Origin: Larimichthys crocea
Taxonomy: Eukaryota; Chordata; Actinopteri; Sciaenidae
Assembly: GCF_000972845.2 (NCBI RefSeq)
Contig: NC_040012.1
Location: 12,088,930 to 12,152,929, forward strand
Direction of reading: 5' to 3'
Length of the DNA: 64,000 nucleotides
The notes under the pieces were generated by a model, which worked only from the letters and a program-made list of their open reading frames with translations, was not told the origin of the DNA and searched no databases. Positions 28,001 through 39,158 of the stretch are shown here, in pieces; position 1 is the first letter of the stretch, and the number at the start of each line of letters is the position of its first letter. Position numbers and translations under genes: made by a program.

Positions 28001-28756
28001 TTATAATGTGGTGAGACTAGAGATACAAACTGTCTTTAAAGCCTGCTTCTCCTAAAGAGATTAAATTATTATGCTAGGCACCAGTTTGATAATATTGTTT
28101 GTTCTTGCTTTCAACTCTCTTCTGCAGGAGACACGAAACATCAAGACTGCGGTGGCTAATAATGTGAAGAGAGCTTGCGAGGTTGTAAACGGTCTGCCAG
28201 GTTTCTGCTGCCAACCAGTGCAAGGAGGAGCATTTGCATTCCCGAGACTGTATCTGCCACCTAAAGCCATTCAGAAAGCCAAGGTTACAGCTCTGTCTAG
28301 GAGCAAGTGTACTCCAGAGACACAGTCATTAAAAAGTCTAATTATATTACATCTTATTTCAGGAGATGGGAATGCAACCAGATACGTTCTACTGTCTCAG
28401 ACTACTAGAGGAGACTGGTGTGTTTGCCAGTCCTGGTTGTGAGTACGGACTGAAGGAGGGCACCTATAACGTCAGGTATAATACAGCTTATAAATCAAGC
28501 ATCATTAGTCTGAATACCAGGCTTTACTACACAAAATTTTAATTAGGGACAAACCATGTTTTGATGAGGATAAGTGCTCCATTTCATTTTTTACATTAAA
28601 TGTACACTGTAAATTAATTTATGGAAAATGTAACACAGACATTTAACTCACTTTTCTGTCTGCAGATTTTGCATCCTCACCCCTGAGGATACGATGGAGG
28701 AATTACTGGGTCGCCTGACAAGCTTCCACACACAGTTTATGAAGGATTTTTCTTAA
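25033..28756 (+). CDS. Divergent alanine aminotransferase-like PLP enzyme (gpt paralog)
   Basis: Eleven exons (25033-25137, 25486-25575, 25712-25820, 26251-26384, 26470-26713, 26806-26885, 26970-27103, 27836-28010, 28128-28283, 28363-28475, 28666-28756) encode 476 aa, close to human GPT (496). Family landmarks of fold-type I alanine aminotransferases are clear: [22 protein letters not shown], the PLP lysine in [11 protein letters not shown] (about residue 294), [13 protein letters not shown] and EGTYNVRFCIL with the carboxylate-binding Arg. However, the usual GASDGI phosphate segment is [16 protein letters not shown] is PLPCHSTT, and ANIGDAQAMGQ is [10 protein letters not shown]. It is probably a PLP enzyme with altered substrate preference. 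I give no symbol because it is not a typical gpt or gpt2. No mitochondrial presequence is obvious. The gene is divergent from sharpin and convergent with dhx30. Confidence 0.9.
25195..25425 (+). mobile_element. 3' end of a non-LTR retrotransposon (probably L2-like) with TTTGA tail
   Basis: This fragment in intron 1 of the aminotransferase gene shows CTTCCTGAGGTTTCTTCCA, TTTTTCCTCACTCGA, GGGTCTAAGGACAG and TTGTAAAGCCCTC, then AAATAAAATTTGATTTGA and a run of TTTGA units. I know this order as the 3' UTR and tail of a common teleost LINE. The 5' end is truncated and no reverse transcriptase remains. Confidence 0.75.
25996..26230. repeat. Dispersed repeat family B, copy 2
   Basis: It lies in intron 3 of the aminotransferase gene and matches 8904-9240 in order of short blocks (GGAAGTGCC, AAAACTGC, GGCTGGCTACAA, TTAAAATGT, TGGTACAAGAAAC, TTCATGAC, AATTCACCTGTTG). 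It ends about 20 bp before the exon 4 acceptor. Confidence 0.6.
27163..27451. mobile_element. MITE-like element with terminal inverted repeats, copy 2
   Basis: The left end reads AGGTCCAGTGTGTAACATTTAG. The reverse complement of the right end reads AAGGACTAGTGTGTAGGATTTAG, giving inverted termini of roughly 23 bp. It lies in intron 7 of the aminotransferase gene. A further fragment of the same family in the opposite orientation follows at about 27475-27640; it shares GTTGCTGATTGCAAC and GCCAGTGTTTG with family copies. Confidence 0.65.
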
Positions 28757-28846
28757 AAACTTATTTTCTTCATCTTTCTGCAGTTCAATAATTCATTTGA
28801 AACAACAAAAAGGACCCAAACAATTTCCTCATGTTGGCATTTGAAC

Positions 28847-28860
28847 ATTTATTGCAATAA
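28847..28860. terminator. Palindromic bidirectional poly(A) signal shared by the aminotransferase gene and dhx30
   Basis: TTTATTGCAATAAA is a perfect 14-bp palindrome, so both strands read AATAAA here. It lies 90 bp beyond the plus-strand aminotransferase stop and about 350 bp beyond the minus-strand dhx30 stop, the expected place for both 3' ends. Cleavage 10-30 bp downstream on each strand would make the two transcripts overlap. Confidence 0.7.
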
Positions 28861-29210
28861 ATACAACTTTATGTACTGCATACAATCTTCATAATGACCT
28901 TTGGCCAATGATTCTCTGTCTTTACTCTTTTGAGTAAAATTCAACTTCTGTTTTCCAGAAAGGAAATAATCATTATGAGAAACCACAGTCCAAAATCCAA
29001 ACCAATGGATTTCCTCACACCATATGAGGTCTTTCATTTACCTCAAGAAGAAGACTGCTCTTCAAGAGTCTTGAATAGTTCAGCACATTATATACAGGCT
29101 CAATTACAAACAAAAAGAGACAAAACAAATTAGAGTGCATCATCCTCTTTGGTTCCCCTGTACCAGCCAGCAGATCCAACATACACACATGTATAAAGTG
29201 CTCCATGTCA

Positions 29211-32200
29211 TCAGTCCACCTCACTGTCGCTGTTCTGAACAAAGGGGTTTGAGTCTGTAGTGTTGAGCAGCTCCACGAGTAACGAGATGAGCTTTCCATC
29301 TTGATCAGAGTTGGTGATCGCGTTGCCAGGATTGTTGAGGTTACGGTGCAGCATGGTTTGGATGGAAGTGCGGAGATCCCACAGCAGCTCCCAGGTCTGA
29401 ACCGGCAACTCGCAGCGCACCAGAGAGTTTCCAATAAGAGATACTTCCACTCTGTCTCCCTTCACTGGGACATGAGAAAAAATATGACATTTAAAAATGA
29501 TTTACTTTAAGTCTGGCAGAAACACATCTGTATAACATTTTGTATAGTTACAAATTGTTTATTAAAGCACAGGCCTGAAAGAAATTAAATGTATGAGCTA
29601 TTAAAACTAGTGGATTTTGTGTCTTTTGTTGAAATTCTTTACTGTTCAAGAGCAAGGTCAATAAATCAAATGATCTGGGGGAAAAAAAAAAAAGAAAAAT
29701 CTGGTATCTCTGGCAGTCCGAGGACTGTAATCAGTCTAGCGAATCATTTCATTTCATAGGCTGGCCAACTTCTGTGCACTCATTTCACATGCATGCATGT
29801 GTTTTGGGGGAATGAGGGGGCAAAAAGGTGCACAGGTAGCCTGGTAAGCTGAATTACAGATATTAAATCAGAAATCTTTTTTCGTCAACTGTCAGTGATG
29901 ATGGTGACAGCACAGTTAGTCACTGAATAATGCTGGAAAAATGAAATTGCAGCACAGTTAGTCACTGAATAATGCTGGAAAAATGAAATTGCAATTCAGT
30001 CTGATTATCAGGGCGTCTCCAGCACACCAGTACCTTTATTTATTTATTTATTTATTTATTTTTAAAATGGAGACCAGTAGATGTCCTACCTGACTCTGAG
30101 ATATCACAGTCTGTGAACAGCAGCAGGGCGAGGGGATGGACAGCAGAAGAATCTCTGATGAAAACATTATCGTTGGACTTGACAGCGCTGAAGAACGTCA
30201 ACCAGCGACTAGGGAGCTCTTTTTTCCCTCTGCGACACAAGACGACAGCGTTTACACACGCACTATAAAAAAGTATAAAATCTGCTGTAGCTGAATTCTG
30301 GAGCACGTTCAAACCTGTTCACTGAGGAGCGGTGAAGCAGTACTGGCCCACTGAACGTGCGGAAAAACACACTGTCTGGGCGGAAGCGTCCTTTGGTCAC
30401 AGCACCTTTCTTCACCTGAGAACAAACAATAAGTGTGTTTTTTGTTCATCCATGCTATGCTGGAACGTATGTGCAAGTTTTTGAAAGACAACCATAACAA
30501 AAATTGCAACAAAATGATATTTGAGACTTAAAAAATACCAGGGAAATAGAAGCAGTATAATAGACTTCTTTTGTTGCCATGTACCTGAATGAGGTTGGGA
30601 TAGAGTCCAGCCAGCAGTACAGCTTTTAGGAGCTCATCCTGGTTGCTGTGCTCGTTGTAGAGAGAAGTGTGACGCTGGCATTCATTGGCGTGAGACACCA
30701 GCTCAGCTTCCTGCAGGTTCGTGCTAAATTGAGAGATGAGACCTGCAGCAAAATAGTAAGAAGTTGATTTATAATGTAACAAGACTGCGATGTCTAATAG
30801 GGTGACTGTGCGCGAGTGTCAAACTAACCATTGATGAATCGAAGGCTGAACCTCGACAGAGTGTGTTCTTCCAGATATCCCTCTCGGTCCTCTCTGTCCC
30901 CCTCATGCTGGACTTTCCTCCAGCCCAACACAGCCTTAACGAACACCAAATAGTCGCTGTAGGTGGACCCGCTCAGAGCCTCTTTCGCCTGGACATACAG
31001 AACGCAGATATAATTAGTACATGTTTTATGTTCAAACTACACGGATCAACAGGTGGGTTGTTAAAACAGCTCACCTTTTTGACTTGTGCTCTGTTCAGCA
31101 GGCTGTTGTGAAAAGGGTCTCTGGTCAGACATGCAGCGACAGAGAGCATGGGCAGAACGCATCTGAACATGGCGCTCAGGACCAGCACTTTGCCCAGGCG
31201 AGGGTCACATGACAGACATGCAATACGCTCTCCTAAAGGCGTCAGGGTTTCTGTCTTGTCCAGAACGCCTAAAGAAATGAACATTTGACAGCTTAATCCT
31301 CAACCGATTGTGTAATGTTAGACACACAGGATGGCTAAAACCTCACACAAACCAGAAGGTAAGTAAGTGTGAGTCACTCACCGATGTCTTGTAGATTTCG
31401 GACAGCATCTCTCACGGCTTGCTTCTCGGGACTGTCCAACACTTGGGATAAGAAATCTACAGCCTGCACAAACACAAAAAACAAAAAGCCATCAGTCAAT
31501 ACATCATAAATAAAAGATATAAATTAACAAAAGCCATTATTCTTTCAATACCTTGCAGTCAGGACTGTGGATTTTGGCTTGCACTACTAAACTTTCCAAT
31601 GGTGTGCGCAGGATCTCAGGGACAGGAAAGGGAGTCATGGACTCGAGCTGCTTTCGTGGGAACAGGTGGTAGGACTGTCCCGGCTGACATCGACCTGCTC
31701 TCCCCTTTCTTTGAGTGGCATTAGAGCGAGATATCCAAACTGTGTCCAGACACGAGACCTGGAAGATTTGTTCTCATTTTACATGATTCCGTCAGAAAAA
31801 AACAAGTCGCAGACTTGATTTTTTTACACATCTGAAATGATTCACAATGAAACAGACACTAACCTTAGTCAGTGGGTCATAATTCTGTTCTTTATGAGTT
31901 CCTGTATCCACCACATGGACGATGTCATCTATGGTGATCGAGGTCTCAGCAATGTTAGTGGTGAGGACGATCTTTCTCTGGCCCACTTGAGGGCGCTGGA
32001 ACACAACCTGCTGATCTGCTACTGATAAATTTGAGTGCACTGAAGAGAAAATAAATAAGAAACAAATCTTAAATCCGGTCGCTGTGCTTGCAGGACAAAA
32101 GACAAGTCTTTGTAAATTTGTCTCAACTTTCTTACATGGCACAATCATCTGCGAGCCTGAGGAAAACTGCTGCTTCGCCTCCAGTTTCTCTTGAACAGCC

Positions 32201-35200
32201 CTGATGTCCTGCCAGCCAGGAAGGAAACACAACACTGCACCTGAAGCATGACGGGAAAGAATGTTTAACAAATACAATTCAGGCTTTAGCTTAAAAAGAT
32301 TTTAAAAAGCAGAAGATGAGAGGTACTGTGCTCGTTACCTGGCTCTTCACATTTGTCTATGTGCTCGATTACATCAGCTACTAAATCTAGATCCAGTGCA
32401 ACCTCGTGTCTTCCTCCCTGAAAGATGAGAATACATAGTCATGAGACACAGGACAAGTGAAAATAAACATACTGAAGAGAATCTGAATGTAAGGCACATA
32501 GACATGAACGCACCTGCTTGTCTGTGTGCACTCTCTGCTGGACTGGAAGCGGGCGTCCCATCTCTTCCATCACATCCTCCAGGTATCGGTCCTTCACCGG
32601 GTGCATGAACCCAGGCACTTTCACGACTGGACAGCCTCCAAAGTACTGAGCCAGCCGCTGCTTGTCCCCAGTAGCGCTCATAAGCACCACTCGTAGGTCG
32701 GGGTTATTGTCTAAACAGGACTTTAGGAGAGCCAGCAGCAGGTCTGTGTTAATGTCCCTCTCGTGAACCTCGTCCACCACCACGTGGCTGATTCCCATCA
32801 GGTACGGGTTCGACTGCATCTTCCTCAGCAGGACGCCCACCGTGAGGAAGAGCAAGGCTCCGCCACTGTGCTCCGGTGGTCGGCTCTCAAGTCTCACCTA
32901 TGCAAAGAACAATATTCATAGATTTATCCACAGATGTACATCACTATAAAAACATTAGCATAACAAAGAAAGGCACTATCTTTAGGGTACCATCTAGGTG
33001 TCTTCTCACACTTTTTAAATTGAATAATTAATTTAAAATTTTCTTCTATCATCAACCATTATTTTGTTCTGAAAAAGTTTTGATATTTCTGCTACATCAC
33101 TACAGAATGGTCAATGCATCCCTCTAGAGGCCATATCTGGTTATTGCAACAAAAACAGTCAATAACAAACACAGTATACTATAAACCAGTATCTACCTGA
33201 TATCCCACAGAGCCTTTTAAAGCCGGACCCATCTCATGAGCAACACGATGAGCCACGGACACAGCGCTGATCCGCCGTGGTTGGGTCACCAGGACGTTGC
33301 ACTCGGCCCCTTCACCAGCTCTTACGCTCTCCTCCAACAGGAAGCGGGGGATCCGTGTCGTTTTTCCACATCCTGTTTCGCCAGCGATCACCACCACCCT
33401 GGAGGACCGCACTGCCGAGACCACGCGTTCGCGGTGGGCATCGGCCGGGAGCTCCACATTCAACACGGGGTTCGCCTGCTCCCATTCCTCCTGCAGGTAG
33501 GCGCTGAGCTCCTGAGCCTGCTGTTCAGACAGGGGCTTGTATGGCCTGCCTGTGATGGCGTCTGACACACAGTCTTCCTCCTCGTTCGCCTCATTTACCG
33601 TCTGCCGTTCTCTCATCTCCTCGTCTTCCCAAAGCTTCTGTACTTCTGTTGCTGCTGGGTACTGTTAGAAAGACATGAATACATCACGACATGGTCGAAG
33701 GTATGAGGACCGTCCAACAACAAGTCGAGACTTTGCACAGCAGTGTGTGTTCACAAACTTTTGTAGTACACATACACACATGTATGACTGACCTGTGCGA
33801 GGTACTCTCTCACGTCTTTCTCCAGGTACTCTGGGACTTCCAGGGGTAGTGGACGCCTCTCTCGCTCTCCAGCCTCCCTCACCTGCTCACGATGGTACTT
33901 GGCATGAGTCAGCGGGTTGTTGTTTTTATCCAGCAGCTCCAGCTCCTAAATGAGGTGACATGATACGCATGTTAACACAACTCTAACATAATTTCATAAC
34001 ATATAATTTCTCCAAAACAAAACAACCCTGACCTTCAGTTTCATGCAGGCCAGAGCTGCTGCCATTTTCTCCGCCGTCATTCGGTTGCTCGCTGTGGCTG
34101 AGAACGTCATCTCCTCTGGCCAGCGCACGTTCAGCTCACACCTCTTTATCTTCCCTCCTGTTGTTCTATAATGAAGCAGCTCCTGTAAAGACAGCGAGTG
34201 ACAACTTTATAATACACGATCAATGTAAAACAACGCTTTGCTTTCATTGTGCAAAAGGATGAGAGATACAAACCCTGCTTCTGTTGGATGACGTGGCCAC
34301 CTGGAGGACCCTCGAGAGGAGAGATTTAGGTTGTGGAAACAGGGAAAGGGCTTCAGAGATATTTGAGGCGTCTTCTCCGGTTGGCAGCTGCTGTTTGTGC
34401 TCATCCACTTTCATACCGGGCACAATGAAATTCTCTTTCAAGCCGTCTTCGTAATCATGAAGAGCTGAATGTAGCCCCCCTCTCTTCCGGCCAGTTCTCC
34501 TGTTGGGGAGCTGATTATCTGGACCAATGACACCCATTTCCTGCACAAAACAATAAGAAAAATCACTATATATATATCGGGAACAAAAGGAAAACATGTG
34601 TCTGCTTTTTACAATCTGAGATCACTACAGCTTACTCTGAGTTTGAGACAAGCAGCAGCCGCAGCAATCCGCTCTGCGTCGACCCTCTTGGAGGCTTGAC
34701 CCTCCTCTTCGATCTTGCAGGGCCACATTAGTCTGACAGTGACTTTCTAACAAAAGCAAAAAAAGTTACAATACAGAATTCAGACACATTATCTCTCAGT
34801 GACACGGGATATTCAGAAACCACTGCATCTCATCATGACTTCTGTCCTGACCTTGACACCAGCATGCTCCGTGCAGCTGTACTGGATGAGCTGGGACATG
34901 TCGTTGACTCCCAGTGAACGGGAGATGGTGTTATTCAAGAGACCTTTAGGATCTGGAAACTCCTCCAAGAGGCCTAATGAGTAAAAAAAACAAGTCAGAC
35001 ACACAGCAAGGTCAACCACACGATACCTCCACTATATCCTGAGCTTAACTCCAAAGAAAGACCCCCAGACACACGCTTGAAGAGGATGTGTTCACACGGT
35101 GGGTGTCCTTGAGGTTTAGCGGCGCTGAAGCGGAGCTGTCACCGGTTAGCTCGCACGAGGCTAGCGGTCACACACTCACCTCGTTTGGTCTGGAAAGGTG

Positions 35201-35351
35201 ATGGACCGAGCTCCTGAAAGCTTCTTGCTTTCGTGCTATACCACTGCATTGGTCTGCTCCACCTGGACGCTGTCTGGCCTCCTGTGTGGACACATTTGGC
35301 GACATTACACAGAGCTCTGAGCCGCACGAGTGAAACGCCGGGTAGCGCCAT
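29211..35351 (-). CDS. dhx30: ATP-dependent RNA helicase DHX30
   Basis: Nineteen exons read on the minus strand: 35351-35180, 34973-34852, 34746-34636, 34540-34274, 34182-34033, 33945-33793, 33661-33197, 32897-32514, 32417-32339, 32240-32136, 32039-31864, 31758-31552, 31463-31382, 31268-31075, 30988-30829, 30742-30585, 30415-30315, 30229-30090 and 29464-29211. All phases match and give 1159 aa (human about 1194). The N-terminus [19 protein letters not shown] looks like a mitochondrial targeting peptide. Two dsRBD-like regions follow, each ending in an AAAACLKLR or [10 protein letters not shown] helix. The helicase core has GETGCGKTT (about 419), [19 protein letters not shown] (about 522), [14 protein letters not shown] and QRKGRAGR. 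The HA2/OB tail has LYPNLIQ and VFIRDSS. DHX30 is known from mitochondrial RNA granules and ribosome assembly. The ATG context AAGATGG is strong. Confidence 0.96.
29909..29992. repeat. Perfect 42-bp tandem duplication in the last dhx30 intron
   Basis: The unit starting AGCACAGTTAGTCACTGAAT and ending AAATGAAATTGC occurs at 29909-29950 and again, identical, at 29951-29992. It is followed by a (TTTA)n run at about 30032-30062. It lies between the last two coding exons. Confidence 0.95.
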
Positions 35352-35360
35352 CTTTAAACT

Positions 35361-35446
35361 ACAATTTCTTCTTCTGCGGCAGCGATTTGAGGTAGAAACG
35401 GCGACAATTTCTTCTTCTGCGGCAGCGATTTGAGGTAGAAACGGCG
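35361..35446. repeat. Perfect 43-bp tandem duplication at the dhx30 5' end
   Basis: The unit ACAATTTCTTCTTCTGCGGC through GGTAGAAACGGCG is present at 35361-35403 and again, identical, at 35404-35446. The first copy begins 10 bp upstream of the dhx30 ATG, so the duplication lies in the 5' UTR or core promoter. No in-frame upstream ATG is created and the frame stays open through both copies. Confidence 0.95.
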
Positions 35447-35489
35447 AGCTCACAGCGACACCCCACGGCGGGAGGGTAACATGTGGTCT

Positions 35490-35860
35490 TATAAATACTG
35501 TACATGTACGTCATTATTCCCCATGTTTACGAATACACAATAATAATAATAAGAATAATAATAATAATAAATAAAAAATAAATACTGTACATGTACGTCA
35601 TTATTCTCCAATGTTTACGAATACACAAATAATAATAATAATAAAAGTAATAATAATAATAAAAATGAAAATAATAACGATGAATAATAGATGATAATTT
35701 AAAAAAAATTACAATAAAAGTACTGTACATGTATGTCATTAGTTTACAAATAACATAATAATAGTTGTACAAATAAGAATAACAACAACAACAAAAGTGA
35801 ATGATGGATGATGATGATGAGAGGGAGGGATATAATAATAATAATAATAATAATACAACT
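35490..35860. repeat. Three-copy AT-rich tandem array with GTACATGTAC core and (TAA)n spacers
   Basis: Units begin near 35495, 35581 and 35719 with TACTGTACATGTACGTCATT (the third has TATGTCATT). The first two continue with ATGTTTACGAATACACAA and a (TAA)n run. The repeated core contains the palindrome GTACATGTAC and a CRE-like TACGTCA. It resembles a small satellite grown by duplication between dhx30 and the elastase gene. Confidence 0.8.
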
Positions 35861-37103
35861 AACAGGATAATTTCAGATATATCTCATTTTCAGTATAACA
35901 TTACATTACATAACATTATATAGCACTAGAATTATGTATACAGTGGTAAACACAGCTAACTGCAGCTATGAAATGCATCCATTCAATAAATACAGCATGT
36001 AACGTGTTGTGAAGTGGAGGGGACCTCCAGTATGCCACACTGTCACCCTGTGTATGACCCTCTCTAACAAAATTCTAGATCTTCAGAGAAACATGAAGAA
36101 TTCATCAATAAGTAAACATTTCTCTTCTTGTGGACCACTAGACAAGCAGTGAAGAAGGCGGTTAGACTGACTGCCCAAACCTGAGAATCAGTGGCTGCTG
36201 CTTCTTATACTGGATTTCAGTTTACATTAATGTTCTCTGAAGTTACACAATAATAAGGAACATTTTTTTCCTGCACCTAAATTATCAACAATCTACTGTA
36301 TTTTATATATAAAAGCAAAAACAAGCCACTTAAAACCAGCTTAATTTCAAAAGCTGTTGCTGAATTCATTAAGTAGATTAATGAAGTAGATTTTAAGGGG
36401 AAAATGACTCTGATTAACACATAATATTCCCTCACTGTAGAATCCCTCAATTATTCATTTATTTATTTACCACGGACGATAGATATGAATACATAAAAAT
36501 CAATTTATGGTTTTATTGACTCTTTGTTAATGTTTTTTATTTTACAAGGGCAAAGCGTAATCCCCTTAAAACGTTTTAATGACCAATAAGAAGATATTTA
36601 GGAGTATAGAAAGACGGAGAGTAGGGCATCCCTTTATTTACACATTCATTTGGAATACCTTGATTATGAATTTAAGTATTTTTTCACTGTATCAATATAT
36701 TTATTACATTATAAATGGAAAAAAGTTAAACAGTCTAATTGTCTAATAGGATTTTAAGTCATACAGTACATAACTTTCTTCTGTCCTTAATTTACCCTCC
36801 TGCCAAAAAACGTGGAAGTATATAAGTATACATTTTGGGCCTAGTATAAAAATAATTTCGTAAAACAATCTTAAATTTTGGTGGAGCCTCAAGTGAACTG
36901 AAGTGTGTAAAATGTAAAATGTGTGTTATAGTTATGTCTCGATCTGCACATAACATTCTGATCTTCAGCCGTTATCTGACTTCTTTGTTGGTACACAGCG
37001 GGTTTGCCAGCTGGAAAATGTAAGGAAAACTCCCAGGCTGTGTCTGGACTGCTGTTCATAAATAGCTCTGAATGATGAGCCAGTTCTTCTGGATGAAGAA
37101 GAG

Positions 37104-38730
37104 ATGGAACAGGTACTCATCCTCCTGTTGGCTGTTACAGCTGGTGAGTTTATATTAAACACATTCATTTACAGGATTTATTACATATGAATCAATCTCT
37201 TATCTGACTGAAAGTCATATATATTCTCTCACTGTGTTAAAGTGTTTGGGTGTGGTGTACCCAGCTACCAGCCCAACACCAACCGTGTGGTGAACGGGGA
37301 AGAAGCCCGTCCATACAGCTGGCCATGGCAGGTTTCTCTGGAGTCTTTCTTTCCCACCTGTGGAGGAACACTTATTGCTCCTAACTGGGTCTTGACTGCT
37401 GCACACTGCATCACGTGAGGAAACATTTATTTGTGATCTTATACTAAAATAAACGGCATGTGGAGTTCCTGAATGAATCCAATATGTTTTTTTCTTGTAA
37501 CTGTCACATCACATTTCCAGAGCGAGAGTGAACCAAAGCGCTCTTAGAAATGCAAAACTGACCTAGATTTTTCCAATCCAGATTCCACACATACAGGGTG
37601 GTTCTTGCTGAGCATGACATGAACAAGGAGGAAGGACCTGAACAGTCCATTATGGTGGAAAAAATGTTCATCCATCCCAAATGGAATGACAACTGTGTGT
37701 CTTGCGGGTATGTTTTCATTCCTTCATAACATAACTACTCCAGTGCTCCAGATCTGTGGAGGATTACCAAGAAACACAGTAAATATGTCCTTGAAAAAAC
37801 TGCCTCTACCCTGAGAGTCTCTGTTGAACAGCAGCTGAGTAAATAGAAGCTTTGTAAACGTAAATGAATACACCTCACACAGTCACTTTACACAGTTAAA
37901 AGGACTATGAGCAGTTAAAAACATGCAACTACTGATAAGTTTAATTCTTATTTCTATTCTTTGTGTTTCATCCTGTTATGTAGGAATGACATCGCTCTGC
38001 TTAAGCTGGAGAAAAGTGCTGTTATCAATGACAAGGTTCAGCTGGCTTGCCTGCCACAAAGTGGTGCCACTCTGGCCCACAACCAACCCTGCTACGTCAC
38101 AGGCTGGGGTCGTCTCTACTGTAAGACCTGCCGTCAAGTCTGTCAACACCCAGCTCACGTGTGGTGTAGTGCACCTTATTTGACTGTATAGTAATATATC
38201 CCAGTTATTATTGTGCAATTTTCTCTTTAGCTGGTGGTCCTCAGGCAACTACGCTGCAGCAGGCCCTCCTTCCAGTGGTGGGTCACAATATCTGTAGTCA
38301 AAGCGACTGGTGGGGTAGCTCAGCAAAGATAACAATGGTCTGTGCAGGAGGAGAGAGCAAGTCAGCATGCCATGTGAGGAACAACCGCAAAACAACTCCA
38401 TGCTTTGAGTAAAACAATACCATTACTCCAATATCTTATATTTTCTTCCAGGGTGACTCCGGAGGCCCTCTGAACTGTAAGGGCAGAGATGGTAAGTGGT
38501 ATGTACAAGGAGTGACTAGCTTTGTGGATGGACGGGGCTGTAACACCCCTCAGAAGCCCACAATGTTTACCCGTGTGGCCAGTTTCATCCCCTGGATCAG
38601 TGAGGTGAGGGAAGTAACCAGAAAACATATAATATAATATCATATAATATATATTGATATATATATTTATTTGTGACATATAAAAACTTAATCTTGTGTT
38701 ATTTCCCTTTAGACCATGGCCCAAAACTGA
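37104..38730 (+). CDS. Pancreatic elastase / chymotrypsin-like elastase of the CELA3 type
   Basis: Seven exons (37104-37143, 37243-37414, 37582-37707, 37984-38120, 38231-38373, 38452-38604, 38713-38730) encode a 262-aa S1-family serine protease zymogen. A signal peptide ([13 protein letters not shown]) is followed by the activation peptide [12 protein letters not shown] and the mature N-terminus VVNGEE. The catalytic triad is present in [14 protein letters not shown] and GDSGGPL. CVSCGNDIALLK and [17 protein letters not shown] closely resemble CELA3, and the zebrafish counterpart is usually called ela3l. In the family it is secreted by the exocrine pancreas and activated by trypsin cleavage after the Arg. 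AATAAA lies at 38763-38768. It is convergent with wrnip1 at 428 bp between stops. Confidence 0.93.
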
Positions 38731-39158
38731 AGAAGCGTCCACAACTGAAGAAATGACTAAACAATAAACTATATAATGTCATTTTCAATGATTTTCCTTG
38801 TATTTCATCAAAATATATACAGATCGTAACAAAAAGAAACATATTTTAATCATTTTAAACAATATTTATAAGGATAAACACACACATATATGTATTTAAC
38901 AGGGTAAACATTATGGAAATGCAAAGCACAGTGTGTATATTTACTGTATTTATGGTTATTTGAAAAGACTTCATTATGAACATTTAGAATGCAAATTAAA
39001 AGTAAAAACAATCTGGACATGACATAATGGTTGACTGATGAACTCCTAACTAAGTTGGAATTTGATTAAGATTATGTCTCAACAATGGATCATTTACCAA
39101 TAGCCGCCTTGATTTTTAACCTAGTACGGCGAGCTGCATCAGTCATTACAACAGATCC

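Larger units (their letters stand above)
35352..37103. other. Divergent dhx30-elastase intergenic region
   Basis: Next to dhx30 is a tandemly duplicated 43-bp unit (35361-35446). It is followed by an AT-rich block with three copies of a TACTGTACATGTACGTCATTA-like unit embedded in (TAA)n runs (35490-35860). The remaining 1.2 kb is AT-rich, and no gene was recognised in it. Confidence 0.6.
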
